Positions 43,665-53,245 of a DNA stretch of 64,000 bases are shown in pieces (the stretch's first letter is position 1; the number at the start of each line of letters is the position of its first letter). The notes under the pieces were generated by a model that worked only from the letters and a program-made list of their open reading frames with translations, did no database searches and was not told the origin of the DNA. The stretch lies in NCBI GenBank assembly GCA_902790325.1, contig CADARP010000015.1, positions 1 through 64,000 on the forward strand, given 5' to 3'. The translations under genes were made by a program, and so were the position numbers. This stretch comes from Oscillospiraceae bacterium. GTDB lineage: Bacteria > Bacillota > Clostridia > Oscillospirales > Acutalibacteraceae.

Positions 43665-44639
43665 TTACATTTGTTCCCACAGAGAACGATCCCGGAACGC
43701 CGTCTCGAACCAGACGTCCGGCAGCGCAAACGTCTGTTTGTCAAGGTATTGCAGCGCGCCGACGTCCTCGGTGAAGTCGAACGTGAGCTTGTACGAACAC
43801 AAAAACTGCTTCTTGTAGCCGTAGCGCTTGTTCTGCGCGTTCGTGCCGTACTTGCCGTCGCCCAGAAGCGGGCAGCCGACCGACGCGAGATGCGCGCGGA
43901 TCTGGTGCGTGCGCCCGGTCAGCAGCTCGACCTCCAGCAGAGACAGATCTCTGTAACTGTCGAGCACGCGGTATCGGGTGCGGATCTGCTTTGCGTCCGG
44001 CGCGCTCTTGCGCGAAACGAAGACCTTGTTTTTGGCCTCGTCCTTGCGCAGATACCCTTCCAGCGTATCGGCTTCCCGCGGCGGTCTGCCGTGGACGACG
44101 CACAGATACATCTTGTGCAGCTGCCGCGATTTGACGATCGCGTTGAGCGCGCGCAGCGCCTCGGCGTTCTTGGCGGCCATGACGATGCCGCACGTGTTGC
44201 GGTCGATGCGGTTGACCAGCGACGGCGTGAAGGACTGTTCGCTGTCGGGATCGTACTCGCCCTTTTCGTAAAGATACCGCTTGACGCGCGTGATGAGCGT
44301 GTCGACGTACTCCGTCTCGTCCGGATGTGACAGCAGGCCGACCTTCTTGTTGAGAAGCAGCAGGTTCTCGTCCTCGTAGAGGATGTCGAGCGTTTTGGCC
44401 GCGCGCAGGAAATCATACTGCGGACGCGGCTTTTCAAAAAACTCGTCGTTTATGTACAGCTCCAGCGTGTCGCCCGCCTGCAGCCGGTCGGAGATCTGCG
44501 CGCGCCTGCCGTTGCGCTTGATGCGCTTGAGACGGATATATTTGTACAGCAGCGCCTGCGGGAGCGTCGGCAGGGATTTCGTCAGAAACTTGTCCAGCCG
44601 CTGTCCGGCGTCGTTGGGGCCGATGGTGAGCGTTTTCAC
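43665..44639 (-). CDS. RluA-family pseudouridine synthase
   Basis: 324 residues. An S4-like N-terminal RNA-binding domain (AGQRLDKFLTKSLPTLPQALLYKYIRLKRIKRNG) precedes the catalytic domain with NRIDRNTCGIVMAAKN, which supplies the Asp of the HRLDxxTSG-type motif, and LLTGRTHQIRAHLASVG. Members convert uridine to pseudouridine in 23S rRNA or tRNA. GTG 44639 is supported by GAGGA 8 bases before and overlaps the previous stop (GTGA, 44636-44639). It ends the five-gene run that starts at 50114. Confidence 0.9.
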   Translation of the reverse strand: MKTLTIGPNDAGQRLDKFLTKSLPTLPQALLYKYIRLKRIKRNGRRAQISDRLQAGDTLELYINDEFFEKPRPQYDFLRAAKTLDILYEDENLLLLNKKVGLLSHPDETEYVDTLITRVKRYLYEKGEYDPDSEQSFTPSLVNRIDRNTCGIVMAAKNAEALRALNAIVKSRQLHKMYLCVVHGRPPREADTLEGYLRKDEAKNKVFVSRKSAPDAKQIRTRYRVLDSYRDLSLLEVELLTGRTHQIRAHLASVGCPLLGDGKYGTNAQNKRYGYKKQFLCSYKLTFDFTEDVGALQYLDKQTFALPDVWFETAFRDRSLWEQM

Positions 44640-45970
44640 TTCTGCTTCCTCGAGAAAAACGCATTGTACGAGGCGACCCACTTGCGCACGTTCTGCGGCG
44701 ACCACGCTTTGGGAAGCATGGCGCACAGCGCTGTCGCGGAGGCGATCTGTGAGGCGATGCGCAGGATCTTGGTCAGCAGGATCTTGTCGGTGCAGACCTT
44801 CTTCGCCCGCTCGACGAACTCCTTCACGGACAGCTTGAGCATCGACTGCAGGTTCGTCGTGTTGGCGGTGATCGTGATCTCCTTCTCCGTCAGGATGCCG
44901 CGCTCAAACAGGAAATCCACTTCGGCGGGCTCCATCGTCAGACACGCGTTCTTCAGGCATGCCATCGCCGCATAGCCCGCGCCGAGCAGCTTGTAGTACC
45001 CGGTCTGGTACTTCCACAGCGACTCCGCCGTAAACGCGCAGTCCTTGTCGGCGACCACGGTCTCGGACAGGATGTGCGACGCCTTGAGCGCGTTTGCGAT
45101 ACCGGAACCGATCAACGGCACCGTCATGAATGCGCTGTCGCCGATGGCGGCATAGCCGTCCGCGACCAGCATGGACAGCGGCTGGCGCACGGGGATCTTG
45201 GCAAACTGACCGCCGCGCGCGACCGTCGTGCCGATGTGGGGATTGGTCTTGCGCAGATCGTCGAGGACCGCGGCGACTTCATCCGCGCCGAACGGCTCGA
45301 ACCGGACGATCAGCACGTCCGCATAATCCGGCTCCGTGGCGACCCATGCGACTTCCTTTCTGCCCTGGTGCAGGATATACACTTCGTAATTGTGCGCAGG
45401 CTCGAAATCGCCGGTGCGCGCGTAGAACGCGCGGTACACATAGGCGACGTTGTTCTCGCCGATCTCTTTTTCCACGCCGCAGACGTCCGGCAGCGCGGTG
45501 CGCAGCGGAGAATCCATGCCGCACGCGTCGATCACGAGATCGGCGTAGATCTTTTCTTCGCCCGCATACACGCCGCAGACGCGGCTGCCCAGAAGCAGCG
45601 GCGCGGTGACGGCCGTTTCAAAGCGGAACTTGACGCCGCAGCGCTTGGCGTGGGCGATCAGATGCGCGTAGATGTCGCGCCGTTCCATCTTGATCTCCAG
45701 CTCGTCCTGCGGCACGCGCTGCGTGAGCATGACGCTCTGTGCGGGCGGGAAGAAGGTCATGTTCTCCTTGTAGGTATAAAGGCTCTTGGACGGATAGGGA
45801 ACGCCGGCCGCGATCAGCGCGCCGGGCGCAAAAATATCCGTCCAGTCGTAACCGAGCGCGTCCTCCGCTTTCTGCTCCAGAAGCGTGACGTCAAACCCTT
45901 TACGCGCCAAATCCGCCGCAGCGGCAAGACCGCCGTGGCCTGCGCCGGCGACAAGGATCGTTTTACCCAT
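44636..45970 (-). CDS. FAD-dependent oxidoreductase, geranylgeranyl reductase/halogenase-like fold
   Basis: 444 residues. It starts with a Rossmann FAD motif, ILVAGAGHGGLAAAADLARKGFDVTLLEQ, and has IDACGMDSPLRTALP and GYAAIGDSAFMTVPLIGSGIANAL, the second FAD contact. This is the p-hydroxybenzoate hydroxylase-type fold, shared by geranylgeranyl reductases and flavin halogenases. The C-terminal ~130 residues are helical and unusual, with no halogenase WxWxIP motif. The substrate is unknown. It starts 7 bp after the stop of the EamA transporter and is coupled to the pseudouridine synthase. Confidence 0.8.
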   Translation of the reverse strand: MGKTILVAGAGHGGLAAAADLARKGFDVTLLEQKAEDALGYDWTDIFAPGALIAAGVPYPSKSLYTYKENMTFFPPAQSVMLTQRVPQDELEIKMERRDIYAHLIAHAKRCGVKFRFETAVTAPLLLGSRVCGVYAGEEKIYADLVIDACGMDSPLRTALPDVCGVEKEIGENNVAYVYRAFYARTGDFEPAHNYEVYILHQGRKEVAWVATEPDYADVLIVRFEPFGADEVAAVLDDLRKTNPHIGTTVARGGQFAKIPVRQPLSMLVADGYAAIGDSAFMTVPLIGSGIANALKASHILSETVVADKDCAFTAESLWKYQTGYYKLLGAGYAAMACLKNACLTMEPAEVDFLFERGILTEKEITITANTTNLQSMLKLSVKEFVERAKKVCTDKILLTKILRIASQIASATALCAMLPKAWSPQNVRKWVASYNAFFSRKQK

Positions 45971-45976
45971 GAAAGA

Positions 45977-46918
45977 TCATCCTTTCTGTTTGTTTGAATT
46001 GATATGAAAAAGGCGTAGCCAGATTTCCTTCGGCAATAAGGCAAGAATGATGGCAAGGAACATGATCGCGCAGCCGGTCATTTCGCGCGCGGACAGCGAC
46101 TGGTGCAGCAGCATCCACCCGAACAGCGCGGAAAAGACGGACTCCAGACACAGCAGCATCGACGCGAGCACGGGGTCGGTGTGCTTCTGCCCGTACAGCT
46201 GCAGCGTGAACGCGCCGGCGCTCGACATCACGCCGGCATACAGAAGCTCCGGCGCGGCCGCCAGGATCGACGGCACGGTCGGATGCTCGAAGACGAACAT
46301 ACAGACAAGCGACATCGCGCCCGCAACGGCAAACTGCACGCAGGACAGCGAGATCACATTGATGCGCGCCGCATAGTAGTCGGCGATCAGGATCTGCAGC
46401 GCGAAAAAGAGCGAGCAGGACAAAGACAGCAGCTCGCCGCGGCCGAACGACGTAAGCGATCCCTTCTGTATGCACAGCAGGAAGTTGCCGAACACGGCCA
46501 GCAGGACGCTGAAGCCGATGCGCGCCTCGATTTTTTTATGGAAGAAGACCGTTCCGAGCACGGGCACGATCACCATATACTGCGCCGTAAGGAAGCCGAT
46601 CTTGCCCGTCGGCGTATCGACGAAGGCAAACTGCTGCAGATTGAAGCCCGCGAACAGACACACGCCGCTCAGCACGCCCGCCTTCCACAGCGTTTTGCGC
46701 GCCTGCCGTTTTTCCTCGGCGGACATGGGCGGCGCCTTCGAGAACTTCTCGCTCAGGACGGACGCCGGAAACAGCACCAGCACCGCCAGCACCATGCGCA
46801 CGCCGGAAAACGTGAACTCCCGGACCGTGTCCATCGCCGTCGTCTGGAACACGAACGAAAGGCCCCAGATCACCGCGGCAAGGAAGCAGGGCAGCGCGCC
46901 CTTGAGTTGTTTGGTCAT
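45977..46918 (-). CDS. EamA/DMT-superfamily transporter
   Basis: 313 residues, ten predicted membrane helices in two EamA repeats of five. The first begins ALPCFLAAVIWGLSFVFQTTAMD and includes the family-like AAVIWG..F pattern; the second ends LEPVFS-like (CLESVFSALFGWMLLHQSLS). Members export amino acids or other metabolites; the substrate is unknown. Its start overlaps the ygiQ stop (ATGA, 46915-46918). Confidence 0.87.
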   Translation of the reverse strand: MTKQLKGALPCFLAAVIWGLSFVFQTTAMDTVREFTFSGVRMVLAVLVLFPASVLSEKFSKAPPMSAEEKRQARKTLWKAGVLSGVCLFAGFNLQQFAFVDTPTGKIGFLTAQYMVIVPVLGTVFFHKKIEARIGFSVLLAVFGNFLLCIQKGSLTSFGRGELLSLSCSLFFALQILIADYYAARINVISLSCVQFAVAGAMSLVCMFVFEHPTVPSILAAAPELLYAGVMSSAGAFTLQLYGQKHTDPVLASMLLCLESVFSALFGWMLLHQSLSAREMTGCAIMFLAIILALLPKEIWLRLFHINSNKQKG

Positions 46919-48804
46919 GGTTTACGTTTACCGCCCTTTTTAGTATTGGTATGGGGATGGGGCCGCGCGCCGGAGCGCGGCGCTCTGCCGCGGCCGCGTG
47001 CAGGATCGAACTTCGGTTTCACAAGGCATTTCTCCCCCGTCCCGATCAGATCCCGCCGGTCGGCACGGATGAGCGCTTCACGCACAAGGTCGGCGTTCTG
47101 CGGACGGCTCCACTGCAGAAGCGCCCGCTGCAGCGCCTTTTCATGCGGGTCGGTCGCCACATAGACGGGCTTTCCCGTCAGCGGATTGATGCCCGTATAA
47201 TACATCACGGTCGACGCCGTTCCGGGCGTGGGGTAGAAGTCCTGCACCTGTTCGGGACGGCACTTGTTCTTTTTGAGATACGCCGCGAGCGTCGCCGCGT
47301 CGCGCAGCGTGCTGCCCGGATGGCTCGACATCAGGTACGGCACGAGATACTGCTCCTTGCCGAACGATTTCGTCAGCTCGAAAAACCGCGCGCGGAACCG
47401 GTCGTACACCGCGACGTTCGGTTTGCCCATGAGCGAGAGCACGTTGTCGCAGCAGTGCTCCGGCGCGACCTTGAGCTGGCCGCTGATGTGATCGCGCACC
47501 AGCTTGCGGAAAAACGTCTCGTCCTTGTCGTAGATCAGATAATCGTATCGGATACCGGAGCGGATGAACACTTTTTTGACGCCGGGGATGCGCTCGACCT
47601 GCCGCAGCAGCTCGATGTATTCCCGGTGATCGACGCGCAGATTATTGCAGGGCGTCGGCGCGAGGCACTTGCGGTCGGTGCACACGCCGTGCGCGAGCTG
47701 TTTTTCGCACGCGGGATTGCGGAAATTCGCGGTCGGTCCGCCGACGTCGTGGATAAACCCTTTGAAGTCCGGCAGCTCGGTCAGCAGCTTCGCCTCGCGC
47801 ACGACCGACTCGATGCTGCGCGAGCGGACGCTGCGCCCCTGGTGGAACGCGAGCGCGCAGAAGTTGCAGCCGCCGAAACAGCCGCGGTTATGGGTGATGG
47901 AGAACTTGACCTCTTCGATCGCGGGCACGCCGCCCTGACTTTTGTAGATCGGATGGTAGTCGCGCACGAACGGCAGGTCGTACAGCCTGTCCAGTTCTTC
48001 GCGTTCGAGCGGCGGCTGCGGCGGATTCTGTACCAGCAGCCGATCGCCGTATTTTTCCGTGACGGCGCGTCCCGTGACGCTGTCCTGCTCGCGGTACTGC
48101 GCCGCAAACGCGCGCGCGTACAGCCGCTTGTCGTGCCGAAGCTGGTCGTAGTTCCAGCCGCCGACCGTTTCATAGTGCGGCTGTTCGTCCGCGCAAGCGA
48201 GATAGACCGTGCCGCGCACGTCGTGTATTCTGCCGATGGGCGCGCCCTTGTCCAGAAGCCGCGCGATACGCAGGATCGAACGCTCGCCCATGCCGTAGGA
48301 CAACAGATCCGCGCCCGATTCCACCAGGATGCTCGGCCGGACCTTGTCGTCCCAGTAGTCGTAATGCGCAAAGCGGCGCAGCGACGCTTCCAGTCCGCCG
48401 ATGACGATCGGCACGTCGCCGAACGCCTCGCGGATGCGCCTGCAGTAAACGATGACCGCGCGGTCGGGGCGCTTGCCCGGCTTGCCGCCGGGAGAATAGT
48501 AGTCCGTCGACCGTTTCTGCTTGGCGACGGTATAGTGCGCGACCATGGAGTCGATGTTGCCGCCCGTCACCAGAAAGCCCAGACGCGGACAGCCGAAACG
48601 TTTGAAGTCCTCGGAAGTGCGGAAATCCGGCTGCGCAAGGATCGCCACGCGGTAGCCCTCGCGCTCCAGAAGCCGCGACAGCAGCGCCGCGCCGAACGAC
48701 GGGTGATCGACGTAGGCGTCCCCCGTCACATAGACAAAATCGGGCGCATCCCAGCCGCGCGCTTCCATATCCGCGCGGGAGATCGGCAAAAACTGTGTAT
48801 TCAT
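46915..48804 (-). CDS. YgiQ-family radical SAM protein
   Basis: 629 residues. An N-terminal cobalamin-binding-like half (FVYVTGDAYVDHPSFGAALLSRLLEREGYRVAILAQPD) precedes the radical SAM core with the cluster motif THNRGCFGGCNFCALAFHQGR (CxxxCxxC). The second half has IRSGIRYDYL and a C-terminal Arg/Gly/Pro-rich tail. YgiQ (UPF0313) proteins are widespread and uncharacterised. Start and stop both overlap the neighbours by ATGA, so it is locked in an operon with an O-antigen-ligase-like gene and a transporter. Confidence 0.9.
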   Translation of the reverse strand: MNTQFLPISRADMEARGWDAPDFVYVTGDAYVDHPSFGAALLSRLLEREGYRVAILAQPDFRTSEDFKRFGCPRLGFLVTGGNIDSMVAHYTVAKQKRSTDYYSPGGKPGKRPDRAVIVYCRRIREAFGDVPIVIGGLEASLRRFAHYDYWDDKVRPSILVESGADLLSYGMGERSILRIARLLDKGAPIGRIHDVRGTVYLACADEQPHYETVGGWNYDQLRHDKRLYARAFAAQYREQDSVTGRAVTEKYGDRLLVQNPPQPPLEREELDRLYDLPFVRDYHPIYKSQGGVPAIEEVKFSITHNRGCFGGCNFCALAFHQGRSVRSRSIESVVREAKLLTELPDFKGFIHDVGGPTANFRNPACEKQLAHGVCTDRKCLAPTPCNNLRVDHREYIELLRQVERIPGVKKVFIRSGIRYDYLIYDKDETFFRKLVRDHISGQLKVAPEHCCDNVLSLMGKPNVAVYDRFRARFFELTKSFGKEQYLVPYLMSSHPGSTLRDAATLAAYLKKNKCRPEQVQDFYPTPGTASTVMYYTGINPLTGKPVYVATDPHEKALQRALLQWSRPQNADLVREALIRADRRDLIGTGEKCLVKPKFDPARGRGRAPRSGARPHPHTNTKKGGKRKP

Positions 48805-50114
48805 ACCGCGCCTCCGTCGTCCTCGTCAGCCGGCGCATACACCCGCACGGCGCATTCCGACAGACCGAGCAGAAGAAGGAAACAGCACAGCGGTTTCAGA
48901 CCGTAGAACAGATCGTCCGTCATGCCGCAGGCGCAGAAGCCCGCGACGGACGCCAGCAGCGTGACCGCGGCGCCGCGCGCCTTGCCGCCCCGCTTAGCCA
49001 GCAGCACAAGCCGGACAGCGAGCAGCAGCAGTACGCCGCAGAAAAGCGCCGCGCCGATGACGCCGTTTTCGAGCAGCAGCTCAAGCAGGATGTTGTGCGC
49101 GTGCGGCTGTTCGATGCCGTACGTCTCATGCAGCGCGCGCCGCACATTGTCGACACCCGTGCCGTAACCGAACAGCCAGTGTCCGCGCAGCAGATCGAAG
49201 CACGCGCGCCAGATCTGCGCGTGCGTATTGACGGAAATGTCTTCCGGATGGAACAGCGTCAGGAGCCTGCGGAAGACGCCGCCCGCCGTAACGGCCAGGG
49301 CGGCAGCGCCGACAGCCAGCGCGCACAGCAGCTTCCATGCCGCCTTGCGCCCGTAAAAGAGCAGGACGGCGAATACGACCGCGAGCGCGAGATACGGTCC
49401 GCGCGAATAGGAGCAGGCGATCCCGCCGAGCGTCAGACCCATGCACAGAAGCGACACCAGCCGCCGCGCGCGGCCGCGGAACCAGAACACGCCGTACGCG
49501 CACAGCGGCGCCATCATGCAGAGGAACGCCGCAAAGAAAACGGGGTTTGTGAACGTACCGCTTGCGCGGTCGCGGATGGCAATGAAGTCGGTGCGCTGCA
49601 GCACGGGCATCAGCCTCTGCGGCCACAGGCGCACGGCAAGTCCGGCAACGCCGCTGTCCAGCAGGTGCCAGAACGGATTGAGGCACGTCTTCAAGGGTTT
49701 CGCGATGTATGCGCCGTAGTGGAACAGCACCATCTGCAGAATGCCGATCCCGCCCGCGGCGCCGCCGCAGAGCGCGCCGCCGAACAGCACGGCGTCGAGC
49801 TTGGGCGCGGTATCGACGGTGTGCATCACAGCGCGCCAGCCGAGGTAGAAAAAGCCCCACAGCGCCAGCGTCGCCAGCGCGGACACGCGCGAGCCGGAAT
49901 AGAGGACGCCGCACAGCAGCCACCAGTAAAACGCGAACGCGAGTTTTTCCGTCGGCGCGAACGGCACATGCGCGCCGCGCAGCGTCATGATATACGCCGC
50001 AAAGCACAGCACAGGGAACACGTATTCCGGCAGCAGCGCCGCCAGCGAAAAAACCGCCGCCGTCCACAGCCACCGACCGGGATTGTCCCGCACAAACGCG
50101 CGCACCGTTCTCAT
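48801..50114 (-). CDS. O-antigen ligase/polymerase-like (Wzy/WaaL) membrane protein
   Basis: 437 residues with about ten membrane helices. The periplasmic-loop signature of the family is seen in GTGVDNVRRALHETYGIEQPHAHNILLELLLENGVIG (given here only as landmarks: GYGTGVDN, then PHAHN.LLE). These proteins polymerise or ligate glycans from undecaprenyl carriers; in a Gram-positive host they attach polysaccharide to the envelope or glycosylate proteins. ATG 50114 has AAAGG 7 bases before and is preferred over ATG 50120. No other polysaccharide genes are near. It is the first gene of the five-gene run. Confidence 0.8.
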   Translation of the reverse strand: MRTVRAFVRDNPGRWLWTAAVFSLAALLPEYVFPVLCFAAYIMTLRGAHVPFAPTEKLAFAFYWWLLCGVLYSGSRVSALATLALWGFFYLGWRAVMHTVDTAPKLDAVLFGGALCGGAAGGIGILQMVLFHYGAYIAKPLKTCLNPFWHLLDSGVAGLAVRLWPQRLMPVLQRTDFIAIRDRASGTFTNPVFFAAFLCMMAPLCAYGVFWFRGRARRLVSLLCMGLTLGGIACSYSRGPYLALAVVFAVLLFYGRKAAWKLLCALAVGAAALAVTAGGVFRRLLTLFHPEDISVNTHAQIWRACFDLLRGHWLFGYGTGVDNVRRALHETYGIEQPHAHNILLELLLENGVIGAALFCGVLLLLAVRLVLLAKRGGKARGAAVTLLASVAGFCACGMTDDLFYGLKPLCCFLLLLGLSECAVRVYAPADEDDGGAV

Positions 50115-50487
50115 AGGCATACCTTTCCGTTTACAGTATTAACTAATATATTATACATAGTTTCACGCGCACATGCAAGTATTTTTTGCGATTCGGAAAA
50201 AGGCCGCCGCGGTTCGGGAACGGGACGCGCGGTACGGGACACAATGCGGGACACAATGCGGGACTCAAAACGGAACATATCCCGGACAGAACGTGGGACA
50301 CATAAATAAACAAAACATAAACAAAACAAAACAAAAGAGAGAATATGTTGTCGGCAGAGCCGACGCGCCCGCGTGCAAAAAGTGTTTTCTGCCCCGTACA
50401 GGCAGCGTTTGCCGAAAACGCACATACTCTGAAATGCAGGCATTTATGACCGAATTATGAACTTTCTGAAAAAGTTGGATAAAAGAC
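50115..50487. other. Intergenic region with GGGACA-rich tandem repeats
   Basis: No gene recognised. A 12-bp unit, CGGGACACAATG, is repeated at 50235-50246 and 50247-50258, with a degenerate third at 50259-50270; isolated GGGACA/CGGGAC motifs flank it. An A-rich stretch of AAACAAAACA type follows (50302-50340), and a small GTCGGC/GCCGAC hairpin lies at 50350-50364. Confidence 0.6.
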
Positions 50488-50516
50488 TTGATTTTTCCGG
50501 AAAAAGGGGCTACAAT
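50488..50516 (+). promoter_or_regulatory. Sigma-A promoter of groESL
   Basis: TTGATT (50488-50493), a 17-bp spacer and TACAAT (50511-50516), directly followed by the CIRCE operator. Confidence 0.9.
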
Positions 50517-50520
50517 ACAA

Positions 50521-50869
<349 letters not shown>

Positions 50870-50881
50870 GGAGGAACTTAA

Positions 50882-52528
<1,647 letters not shown>

Positions 52529-52560
52529 GCCCTGACAATACAACCGCATACAGACGCAAA

Positions 52561-52597
52561 AGGGACCCGAAGCACTTCGCTTCGGGCCCTGTTTTTT
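52561..52597. terminator. Bidirectional terminator after groEL
   Basis: AGGGACCCGAAGC pairs with GCTTCGGGCCCT (one bulged A), followed by GTTTTTTC. The reverse complement ends CCCTTTTG, so it can also end the converging ferredoxin transcript. Confidence 0.9.
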
Positions 52598-52608
52598 CAA
52601 TCGCTCTT

Positions 52609-52986
52609 TCACATATATTCCACCAGGATCGCTTCGTGGCGGCAGCGCACGGCGCAGGCGCCGCATTGGAAACATTTTTCCTGGTCGATCTCGAACGGTT
52701 TGTGCAGCTCGCCGTGCGGCGCTTTCTCCGGACACACGTGTTCGCACACCGAACAGCCGACGCATTTCTGCGGGTCGATCGTCACCTTGCGGATCGGTTT
52801 GTGCGTGTGATCCGGTGCGATCGCGTTGTTCGGGCAAATCTCCTCGCAGTGTCCGCAGCTGACGCACTTTTTCTCGTTGATGCGGTAAACGGGTTTATCA
52901 TCCTCGAGCGCCGGCGCGCCGAACAGACAGACCCATGCGCACGCGCCGCAGCCTACGCAGCGTTCTTCCTGAATTTTGTATGCCAT
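52609..52986 (-). CDS. Polyferredoxin, four 4Fe-4S motifs, partner of the AOR
   Basis: 125 residues with four CxxCxxCxxxC motifs: CVGCGACAWVC, CVSCGHCEEIC, CVGCSVCEHVC and CFQCGACAVRC. The first and last lack the usual Pro after the fourth Cys. It should carry low-potential electrons for the aldehyde oxidoreductase encoded two genes upstream. ATG 52986 is chosen since GGGAGG lies about 9 bases before; the longer frame is out of context. Last gene of the mog-thiF-aor-moaD-ferredoxin operon, 4 bp after moaD. Confidence 0.93.
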   Translation of the reverse strand: MAYKIQEERCVGCGACAWVCLFGAPALEDDKPVYRINEKKCVSCGHCEEICPNNAIAPDHTHKPIRKVTIDPQKCVGCSVCEHVCPEKAPHGELHKPFEIDQEKCFQCGACAVRCRHEAILVEYM

Positions 52987-52990
52987 GCCG

Positions 52991-53245
52991 TCAACCTCCC
53001 GATGCGGGCGAGAGCAGCCAGATCTCGTCGCCGTCCCGCAGCGTCCTCGATTTCTTCTTGCAGGGTTCGCCGCCGACGTAGACGGCCGCGTCCTTGAACT
53101 GCAGACCGGAATCCGTCTGCGCGCCGCCGAGCTTTTCATGCAGCTGCGTGAACACGTCCTTGAGATTGCCGCATTCCAGCTCCACCTGCGGCGTGCCTGT
53201 GTCGACGCGGTACACGCCGAACAGTTTCACCGTAACCTTTGCCAT
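52991..53245 (-). CDS. moaD: MoaD/ThiS-family sulfur carrier protein
   Basis: 84 residues in the beta-grasp pattern (VTVKLFGVYRVDTG, VYVGGEPCKKKSRTLRDGDEIWLLSPASGG) with the obligatory C-terminal Gly-Gly, which is adenylated and thiocarboxylated to deliver sulfur for the dithiolene of molybdopterin. Its start overlaps the AOR stop (TAATG). The HesA/MoeB-like enzyme of the same operon is the likely activator. No MoaE, its usual partner, is seen in the window. Confidence 0.9.
   Translation of the reverse strand: MAKVTVKLFGVYRVDTGTPQVELECGNLKDVFTQLHEKLGGAQTDSGLQFKDAAVYVGGEPCKKKSRTLRDGDEIWLLSPASGG

Noticed and set aside
50235-50270. A CRISPR array
   Set aside because: The 12-bp units follow each other without spacers, and no cas genes are present.
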